A stretch of 5,408 bases of DNA from Brevundimonas sp. Lineage in GTDB: Bacteria > Pseudomonadota > Alphaproteobacteria > Caulobacterales > Caulobacteraceae. The notes under the pieces were generated by a model. That model ran no database searches. It was not told the origin of the DNA and worked only from the letters and a program-made list of their open reading frames with translations. A program made the translations under genes and the position numbers. Every line of letters begins with the position of its first letter. Within the stretch, counting starts at the first letter, position 1. Shown here piece after piece: positions 1-4,844 of the stretch. The DNA is taken from positions 1 to 5,408 of the forward strand of contig NZ_JAVHLH010000054.1 in NCBI RefSeq assembly GCF_031082345.1. Direction: 5' to 3'.

Positions 1-453
1 TGCGCCACGGTCGAACCGCCCGCGGAGGCCCCGCCGCCGACGCCCGGCGCGGCGCCGCTGCCGGTCGACGGCTACGACTGGTTCTACAACACCGACGACG
101 ACACCGCCCGACTGGCCTACGGGCTGGCCGAGAGCGATGACCTGAAGCTGGGCTTCGACTGCCGTCGCGGGACCGGGCGACTGGAGATGGTCGCCATCGC
201 CGAAAAGGGCGCCAAGGCCGAGATTTCCGTGGAATCCGGCGGCGAGACGGCGCGTTTCCCGGCCGAGGCCGAGCCGTCGCAGCTGCACGACGGGGTTTTT
301 CTCAGCGTCGGGGCGACGACGGCCGAACCCGTCTTCCAGCGTTTCCGCCGGGTCGGCTGGATGGCGCAGTGGCGCGACGGCGCGCGCGAAGCCTATGCGC
401 CGCAACCCCGCTCCGCAGCCAACATCGAACGCTTCTTCGCCTTCTGCGGTTGA
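1..453 (+). CDS. C-terminal part of a small exported/lipoprotein-like protein, function unknown (5' end outside window)
   Basis: The reading frame is open from the first base to a TGA at 451-453, giving 150 residues. I do not recognise a named family. The first visible residue is Cys, followed by a Pro/Ala/Glu-rich stretch (about residues 5-21). That is what follows the acylated cysteine in many lipoproteins, so this Cys may be the lipobox Cys, but the upstream signal peptide is not visible. After the linker a compact domain starts with DGYDWFYN (23-30), then LAYGL and DDLKLGFDC, alternating strand-like segments, and ends ERFFAFCG. Cys54 and Cys149 are the only cysteines in the domain and could form a disulfide in the periplasm. 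From memory, Caulobacterales genomes carry similar short proteins with a DWFY-type start and an FFAxC end, all hypothetical. A start at the ATG at 187 would remove the conserved-looking front half, so I treat the gene as running in from the left. It shares a strand with the next gene, 49 bases away. Confidence 0.75.
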   Translation, partial: CATVEPPAEAPPPTPGAAPLPVDGYDWFYNTDDDTARLAYGLAESDDLKLGFDCRRGTGRLEMVAIAEKGAKAEISVESGGETARFPAEAEPSQLHDGVFLSVGATTAEPVFQRFRRVGWMAQWRDGAREAYAPQPRSAANIERFFAFCG

Positions 454-478
454 CGGGGGGCCCCGGCTCCGCTGCAGT
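450..478 (+). promoter_or_regulatory. Candidate promoter for the DUF885 gene
   Basis: TTGACGG at 450-456 matches the -35 consensus remembered for Caulobacter housekeeping promoters (TTGaCGS), and it overlaps the TGA stop of the upstream gene. Fourteen bases later GCTGCAGT (471-478) is only a partial match to GCTANAWC. Transcription would begin near 485, leaving a leader of under 20 bases before the ATG at 503. Between the two boxes is the palindrome GGGGCCCC (457-464). The -35 is good and the -10 is poor, so read-through from the upstream gene is an equally simple explanation. Confidence 0.3.
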
Positions 479-502
479 CCCGCGCCAGTCGAGAGGGACG
501 CC

Positions 503-2323
503 ATGAAGACCGTGATCGCCATCGGGGCCGCCGCCCTGCTCGCCGCCGCTCAACCCGCGCTGGGGGGGGCCGCGATGGCGCAGACCGCGCCGCAATCCGC
601 GCCCGAGGCGGCCCGCAACGCCGACAACCCCGCCCTCGCCTCCATCCTGGCCGACTACGAGGCCTGGCTGCGGGCCAACGACCCGATTTCGGCGGGCATG
701 GAGGGCGACAAGGCGGCCCTGTCGCGCCTGCCCGACGTCTCGCGCGCCCATGAACTGGCCCAGGAGCCGGCGCTCAGGCGCTTCGCCGAGCGACTGGCGG
801 CGATCGACCCCGGCTCCCTGAGCGACGAAGACCGCCTGAACCACGCCTTCCTGGCCTCGGTCCTTCAGCGCGCGCGCGACCGCATTCCGCTGGATACGGG
901 CCGGATCGGCGCCTTCAACTCCGAAGGCGGGCCCGGCCAGTCCATGGCCTATATCGCCAGCGTCACCCGCATCACGAGCCGCGACGACGCCGAGGCCTGG
1001 ATCGCCCGGCTGGAGGCGATGCCGGACTATTACCGCCATCAACTTGCCGACGCCCGGCGCGGGCTGGAGACCGGGCTGGTCCAGCCGCGCTCGGTGGTCG
1101 AGAACGCGCTGAGCCTGATGGAGCCGGAGACGGCCTATGCCGCCGACAGCGATCCGCTGCTCAAGCCGTTCGCCGCCCTGCCGGCCTCGATCAGCGCCGC
1201 CGATAAGGCGAGCTTGCGGAGCCGCGCCGCCGCCGTGGTCGCGGACCGGATCATGCCGGCGCGACGCGAATGGGTGCGGTTCCTGCGCGACGACTACCTG
1301 CCCCGCGCCCCCGAAAGCCTCGGCCTGGTCCACCGTCCGGGCGGACGCGACCTCTACGCCTTCCTGACCACGGGCTACACCACCACCGACCTGACCCCCG
1401 ACCAGATCCACCAGATCGGGCTGGAGGAGGTCGCCCGCATCCGCGCCCGCATGGACACGGAGATGCAGGCGGCGGGCTGGACCGGCGACTTCGCGGCCTT
1501 CCTCGCCTTCCTGCGCAGCGATCCGCAGTTCTATGCGACCACCCGCGAAGAGTTGCTGGAGAAGGCCTCGGAGATGGCCAAGCGGGCCGACGACGGCCTG
1601 CCGGCCCTGTTCGGGACCCTGCCCCGCCTGCCCTATGGCGTGCGCCCGGTGCCGCGCGAGATCGAGGACAACTACACCACCGGCCGCTATTTCGGCGGCT
1701 CGATGGAGAACGGCGTCGCCGGCGGCTACATGGTCAACACCGGCCGGCTGGACCAGCGGCCGCTGTACGAACTGCCGGCCCTGACCCTGCACGAGGCCGT
1801 GCCCGGCCACCACCTGCAGATCGCCCTGCAGCAGGAGGCCGAGGAAGGCCCCTATTTCCGCAAGGACGCCAATGTCACCGCCTTCACCGAGGGCTGGGGG
1901 CTGTACGCGGAATTCCTCGGCGAGGAGATGGGCTTCTACCGCACGCCCTATGAGCGGTTCGGGCGGCTGAGCTACGAGATGTGGCGCGCCTGCCGGCTGG
2001 TGGCCGACACCGGCCTGCACTGGCTGGGCTGGGACATCGAACAGGCGCGGGCCTGTTTCCGCGACAATTCGGCCCTGGCGCCGCACAATATCGAGACCGA
2101 GCTGCAGCGCTATATCGGCTGGCCCGGTCAGGCTACGGCCTACAAGATCGGCGAGATCCGGCTGCGGCAGATCCGCGAGCGGGCCGAGCGCGAGCTGGGC
2201 GACCGGTTCGACGTGCGGAGGTTCCACGACGCCCTGCTGGTCGACGGCCCGCTGCCGCTGGGGCTGCTGGACGAGCGGATGGATCGCTGGATCGCGGAGC
2301 AGAAGGGGCGGCCGGCGGACTAG
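503..2323 (+). CDS. Secreted DUF885-family protein, putative zinc metallopeptidase
   Basis: The product has 606 residues, a usual length for the DUF885 (PF05960) family. The ATG at 503 is chosen because GAGAGG lies about 6 bases upstream and a classic signal peptide follows: MKTVIAIG, an Ala/Leu core, and a likely cleavage after AMA at residue 26 (AMA|QT). The frame is open further up to 395, but that part reads as non-coding. The domain fills the rest of the protein. HEAVPGHHLQ sits at residues 430-439 and EGWGLYAE begins at Glu463. This HExxPGHH plus downstream EGW pattern is the family signature, and it resembles gluzincin-type metallopeptidases, with His430, Glu431, His436 or His437, and Glu463 as probable metal and catalytic residues. 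The C-terminus carries the family-typical RYIGWPGQATAYKIGE (536-551) and FHDALLVDGPLPL. I infer a periplasmic or secreted enzyme acting on peptides; the substrate is unknown. The gene ends tail to tail with the YjbR-like gene. A run of eight G lies in the signal-peptide region (562-569). Confidence 0.93.
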   Translation: MKTVIAIGAAALLAAAQPALGGAAMAQTAPQSAPEAARNADNPALASILADYEAWLRANDPISAGMEGDKAALSRLPDVSRAHELAQEPALRRFAERLAAIDPGSLSDEDRLNHAFLASVLQRARDRIPLDTGRIGAFNSEGGPGQSMAYIASVTRITSRDDAEAWIARLEAMPDYYRHQLADARRGLETGLVQPRSVVENALSLMEPETAYAADSDPLLKPFAALPASISAADKASLRSRAAAVVADRIMPARREWVRFLRDDYLPRAPESLGLVHRPGGRDLYAFLTTGYTTTDLTPDQIHQIGLEEVARIRARMDTEMQAAGWTGDFAAFLAFLRSDPQFYATTREELLEKASEMAKRADDGLPALFGTLPRLPYGVRPVPREIEDNYTTGRYFGGSMENGVAGGYMVNTGRLDQRPLYELPALTLHEAVPGHHLQIALQQEAEEGPYFRKDANVTAFTEGWGLYAEFLGEEMGFYRTPYERFGRLSYEMWRACRLVADTGLHWLGWDIEQARACFRDNSALAPHNIETELQRYIGWPGQATAYKIGEIRLRQIRERAERELGDRFDVRRFHDALLVDGPLPLGLLDERMDRWIAEQKGRPAD

Positions 2324-2664
2324 GCCAGCCCCAGCGCCGCCCGGGCCTTCTTCGTCAGCTTCGCCGCCACGATGGAATGGGCGATGGCGAGGTGTTCCGC
2401 CAGTTCGTCATCGGGCCAGTCGGCGGGATCGTCGAGGTGGATCCATTTCGCCCGCGCCAGATAGGGCGCCGGGCGGGCGCGGCCGTCTTCGGTCAGCACC
2501 TCGAAGGCGATGTCGGAGACCTTGAACGACAGCCCGCCCATGCCGCCGACGATGGCGAACATCTTGCCGCCGACGCGGTAGGCGTCGTGGTCATCGCCGA
2601 ACGGGTGATCCAGCGTGACGCCGGGCAGGGCCAGGCAGACCTTGCCGACCCCCGCCCGGTCCAT
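2320..2664 (-). CDS. YjbR/MmcQ-family small protein
   Basis: The product has 114 residues, the normal size for the YjbR/MmcQ family (PF04237), which has a CyaY-like fold and no settled biochemical role. Visible family features are CLALPGV (10-16), DHPFGDD (19-25), the strand VGGKMFAIV (31-39), a segment around LSFKVSD, the motif RAKWIHL (71-77), and the C-terminal helix with HSIVAAKLTKKAR (96-108). The ATG at 2664-2662 is chosen because GAGG lies 7 bases upstream, inside the end of msrA, and because the conserved region starts right after it. An open extension further upstream is Arg-rich and is just msrA read in another frame. The start lies two bases after the msrA stop (TGAgcATG), so the two genes form one operon and are probably translationally coupled. 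The stop overlaps that of the facing DUF885 gene by sharing CTAG. The family assignment is firm; the function is not known. Confidence 0.9.
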   Translation of the reverse strand: MDRAGVGKVCLALPGVTLDHPFGDDHDAYRVGGKMFAIVGGMGGLSFKVSDIAFEVLTEDGRARPAPYLARAKWIHLDDPADWPDDELAEHLAIAHSIVAAKLTKKARAALGLA

Positions 2665-2666
2665 GC

Positions 2667-3317
2667 TCAGGCCTCGACGCCGACGCCGATCGGGCAGGTC
2701 ACGCCGGTGCCGCCGATGCCGCAATAGCCGCCCGGGTTCTTGGCCAGATAGGCCTGGTGATAGTCCTCGGCGTAGAAGAACAGCCCGGCCGGGGCGATTT
2801 CGGTGGTGATCTCGCCCTGCCCCGCCTTCGACAGCGCGGCCTGATAGGCGTCGCGCGACGCCTCGGCCTCGGCCTTCTGGGTGTCGTTCAGATAATAGAT
2901 CGCCGAACGGTAGGTGGTGCCGAGGTCATTGCCCTGACGCATGCCCTGGGTCGGGTCGTGGTTCTCCCAGAAGGTCTTCAGCAGCTCGGCGTAGCTGATC
3001 TCGTGCGGATTGAAGACCACCTGGACCACCTCGGCGTGGCCGGTCAGGCCGGTGCAGGTCTCCTCATAGGTCGGATTGGGCGTATAGCCGCCCGCATAGC
3101 CGGCCGCGGTGACCCAGACGCCCGGCAGTTGCCAGAACACCCGCTCCACGCCCCAGAAACAGCCCATGCCGAAGATCGCGGTCTCGAACCCCTCGGGATG
3201 GGGCCCCTTCAGCGGGCGGCCGGTGACATAGTGGACCTCGTCGGTGCGCACCGGGCCGGCGCGACCGGGCAGGGCCGCCTCGGGGGTCGGCATCTCGTGG
3301 CTTTTCCTGAACTGCAT
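2667..3317 (-). CDS. msrA: Peptide methionine-S-sulfoxide reductase MsrA
   Basis: The product has 216 residues, the standard size of MsrA. The enzyme reduces methionine-S-sulfoxide in proteins and free methionine back to methionine, recycled by thioredoxin, in the cytoplasm. The catalytic motif GCFWG is at 52-56 with Cys53 as nucleophile. The active-site residues known from E. coli MsrA (Tyr82, Glu94, Asp129, Tyr134) have counterparts shifted by two: Tyr84 in NPTYEE, Glu96 in GHAEVV, Asp131 in GNDLG and Tyr136 in TTYRS. Resolving cysteines are Cys199 in GGYCGIGG and Cys208 near the C-terminus, so this is the three-cysteine type. The ATG at 3317-3315 is preceded by GAGGAG seven bases upstream, a strong ribosome site. 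A longer open frame upstream to 3431 is judged non-coding. The gene heads an operon with the YjbR-like gene. It is divergent from the tRNA-Ser gene, with 142 bases between them, which must hold its promoter. No MsrB is visible. Confidence 0.97.
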   Translation of the reverse strand: MQFRKSHEMPTPEAALPGRAGPVRTDEVHYVTGRPLKGPHPEGFETAIFGMGCFWGVERVFWQLPGVWVTAAGYAGGYTPNPTYEETCTGLTGHAEVVQVVFNPHEISYAELLKTFWENHDPTQGMRQGNDLGTTYRSAIYYLNDTQKAEAEASRDAYQAALSKAGQGEITTEIAPAGLFFYAEDYHQAYLAKNPGGYCGIGGTGVTCPIGVGVEA

Positions 3318-3330
3318 GGCGGGACTCCTC

Positions 3331-3359
3331 GGACGTTCGACCCCCATATGGGATGTTCG
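3331..3359. repeat. Tandem 9-base repeat flanking a palindrome in the msrA leader
   Basis: GGACGTTCG at 3331-3339 and GGATGTTCG at 3351-3359 differ at one base and start exactly 20 bases apart, about two helical turns. Between them is the perfect 10-base palindrome CCCATATGGG (3343-3352), whose last two bases overlap the second repeat. The block begins 14 bases upstream of the msrA start codon, on the promoter side. Same-face spacing would suit a dimeric or tandem-binding regulator, but a chance origin is possible in DNA of this composition. Confidence 0.35.
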
Positions 3360-3366
3360 GCGGCGC

Positions 3367-3395
3367 TTGCCGAGGGGGTCGGCTTGTTCTATCAG
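3367..3395 (+). promoter_or_regulatory. Candidate promoter of the tRNA-Ser gene
   Basis: TTGCCG at 3367-3372 and TATCAG at 3390-3395 are separated by 17 bases, the usual spacing for housekeeping sigma factors. Read with the Caulobacter-type consensus, GTTCTATC (3386-3393) fits GCTANAWC at most positions. Transcription would begin near 3402, giving a leader of roughly 58 bases before the mature tRNA 5' end at 3460. This is the best site I see upstream of the tRNA gene. Confidence 0.4.
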
Positions 3396-3459
3396 CCTGC
3401 CTCCGCCGGAAAGACCAGACCGGCGGCTCACGCAGGCCTTCGGGCGACGTCGTGGAAAC

Positions 3460-3549
3460 GGACAGGTGGCGGAGTGGTCGATCGCGCACGCTTGGAAAGC
3501 GTGTGTAGGTGAAAGCCTACCGAGGGTTCGAATCCCTCTCTGTCCGCCA
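3460..3549 (+). tRNA. tRNA-Ser, anticodon GGA
   Basis: This is a class II tRNA of 90 bases with encoded CCA (3547-3549). The acceptor stem GGACAGG (3460-3466) pairs with TCTGTCC (3539-3545), the last pair being G-U. The discriminator is G3546, usual for serine. The anticodon stem CACGC/GCGTG (3487-3491, 3499-3503) closes a seven-base loop TTGGAAA with anticodon GGA at 3494-3496, which reads UCC and UCU codons. A long variable arm, GTAGG/CCTAC (3505-3509 with 3516-3520), is the hallmark of tRNA-Ser. The T arm GAGGG/CCCTC encloses TTCGAAT. All arms are intact. I see no clear terminator just after it. Its 3' end borders a change in base composition, which makes it a possible island attachment point. 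Confidence 0.97.
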
Positions 3550-3863
3550 CGGCTCTTCAGCGAGAAATCTCCGCACCGACACCCGCCGATTTTTCCTTCG
3601 GCTGGTCAGAAGCTTGGTGAGCTCAAAACCAACGTCTTGCCTATCGGGGAGCCCGGGGTCCCCCAGGTGCGGCCACTTTCTGCGGACGGGTGAGGCTAGG
3701 GCGCTTCGGAGACGATGACTTTCGCCGCTCTTGCCCGATTTCGTTATCAGCGTCTTTTCAGCAGCGCGCCTGTCGAAGGCGCCGCTTTGACGTTTTTCAC
3801 ACCTGCCGAATCGCCCGATACGGCGGTGTTTTCATCATCGCGGCCCCCTTAAAAAAGAAGCCG
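3550..3863. other. Non-coding stretch between tRNA-Ser and the CPxTG gene
   Basis: About 310 bases with no gene I can support. G+C falls to roughly 58-60% in the lines I counted, against about 72% inside the DUF885 gene. The frame of the next gene is open upstream to 3690, but that part is rich in Arg and Cys and looks unlike protein. Structures seen are GGGGA/TCCCC (3646-3650 with 3659-3663), a short TTGGT/ACCAA pair (3614-3618 with 3628-3632), and GCCGA/TCGGC around a T run near 3577-3594. None is followed by a T tract as a terminator would be. A candidate promoter lies at its right end. Confidence 0.6.
3787..3812 (+). promoter_or_regulatory. Candidate promoter for the CPxTG gene
   Basis: TTGACG at 3787-3792 is a strong -35 match. 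GCCGAATC at 3805-3812 fits most positions of the Caulobacter-type -10 (GCTANAWC), with spacing of about 11-12 bases as in that class. Transcription would start near 3820, some 45 bases before the ATG at 3864. The -10 lacks the TA of the consensus, so this is a weak prediction. Confidence 0.35.
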
Positions 3864-4844
3864 ATGTCCTGGTCCAACCCGTTCCTCGAAGACGTCCGGC
3901 GTCTGGGCGCGGGTGTCCTTGGCAGGCAGGCGACTGACTGGGGCGAAGAAATGCTGCCAGTTTGGAACCCGAGGTTGGACCTCTCCTACGACGTGGCTGG
4001 ATCAGACGCAGACCCGACCGGACGGGACGTTGTCATCGACGTCATGGGCAAGCAACACAGGACGCGTCTGCGCTGGAAAACGGCAGCTTTGGCGACCCAC
4101 TACACCCTCGACTGCCCGATGACGGGGAAGGCCGTTCGGGCGCTGTACGTACTCGGTGACCAAGTTGGCAGCCGTGAGGCTCTCGGCCTCAGGTACTCCA
4201 GCCGCCATGCTCCGCGCGCCGAGCAGCGGGACGCCAAGTACCGCCGCCTCTCCAGGCTGTTGAACGGCGACGGGATCCGCAAGGCAGCCCGCGCGGGTAA
4301 CCGCAACCGCCTCCTTTCTCAGCTCTCAGGTCTAGACACTGATCAGATGGATGAACGGGACCGTCGCGCCGTCCTGAAGTGGCGACGGACAAACACGCCG
4401 GATGAGCCGATTACGCAGACCGCCTTGGCGCGCGCCCATAGCGGTTATCAGATGGTCAGGCCGGCTGACCGCCTGCGTCAGTTGGCGTCGGTATCGTTAC
4501 CGCCTGACCTTTCGCCGCGTTTGCGCGTCATGCGTCAGGGGGTAGATCGATGTCCCGCGGTCAAACTGGCTGATCTGCTTGAGGCGGACCAAAACTTTGG
4601 CGGCCGCGGCTGGGTGCTCGAGTACCCCGACCACACGGTGGTCTACGCCGAACAGATCGTCAGCGCGGAAGGCTTGCAACTGCGCCTTGGCTGGGAGGGC
4701 GACCAGTCGGGCTATCAGGAGTTCGCGTTGACCGATGTCGATGGGGCGCTTCAGACCCCCTGCCCGGTTACAGGGAGGCCGACAGGGGCGCTGTTTCTAC
4801 GGAATGGGCGCTGGGCATCCGCAAAGGCTCAACGGCTGTCCTGA
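3864..4844 (+). CDS. Uncharacterised protein with two degenerate zinc-ribbon-like CPxTG modules
   Basis: The product has 326 residues and I know no name for it. The first module has CPMTGK at 84-89, then RALYVL, SREALGLRY and an Arg-rich helix (about 113-150). This follows a pattern I remember from hypothetical proteins of mobile elements: CPxCGRRVxxLYL, then CRxC, then LxYxSQ and an Arg-rich helix. Here the second Cys of the first knuckle is Thr and the second knuckle reads SREA, so the metal ligands are lost. A second module at 300-326 ends the protein: CPVTGR, GALFL, SAKAQRL. The two align without gaps over 27 residues with 9 identities. Other cysteines: only Cys230. No signal peptide or membrane segment is seen, so it is probably cytoplasmic; a nucleic-acid role is only a guess from the basic helix. 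The ATG at 3864 has GAAG only three bases upstream, so the start is uncertain; ATG 3951 (Met30) is the next option. The last 77 bases overlap the facing recombinase gene. Confidence 0.75.
   Translation: MSWSNPFLEDVRRLGAGVLGRQATDWGEEMLPVWNPRLDLSYDVAGSDADPTGRDVVIDVMGKQHRTRLRWKTAALATHYTLDCPMTGKAVRALYVLGDQVGSREALGLRYSSRHAPRAEQRDAKYRRLSRLLNGDGIRKAARAGNRNRLLSQLSGLDTDQMDERDRRAVLKWRRTNTPDEPITQTALARAHSGYQMVRPADRLRQLASVSLPPDLSPRLRVMRQGVDRCPAVKLADLLEADQNFGGRGWVLEYPDHTVVYAEQIVSAEGLQLRLGWEGDQSGYQEFALTDVDGALQTPCPVTGRPTGALFLRNGRWASAKAQRLS

Noticed and set aside
1270..1953. A 227-codon + strand frame inside the DUF885 gene
   Set aside because: Arg/Pro/Gly-rich out-of-frame shadow of the real gene; no domain.
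302..2227. A 641-codon open frame on the - strand opposite the DUF885 gene
   Set aside because: It is the mirror of a high-GC coding frame: Gly, Arg, Gln and Val rich, no recognisable motif, while the + strand shows a full family signature and signal peptide.
3335..3389. Alphaproteobacterial LexA box (GTTC-N7-GTTC) from GTTC copies at 3335, 3355 and 3386
   Set aside because: The spacings are 16 and 27 bases rather than 7.
2757..3512. A 251-codon + strand frame opposite msrA
   Set aside because: Shadow of msrA; runs into the tRNA gene and carries no protein motif.
3577..3594. Hairpin GCCGA/TCGGC with a T run as a tRNA terminator
   Set aside because: The T run is in the loop, not after the stem, so it does not fit an intrinsic terminator on the + strand.
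3244..3693. A 149-codon + strand frame across the tRNA-Ser gene
   Set aside because: It reads straight through a complete tRNA, so it is not a protein gene.
3690..3863. Upstream extension of the CPxTG gene to an ATG at 3690
   Set aside because: The added 58 residues are Arg/Cys rich and unlike the rest of the protein, and the best candidate promoter (3787-3812) would lie inside them.
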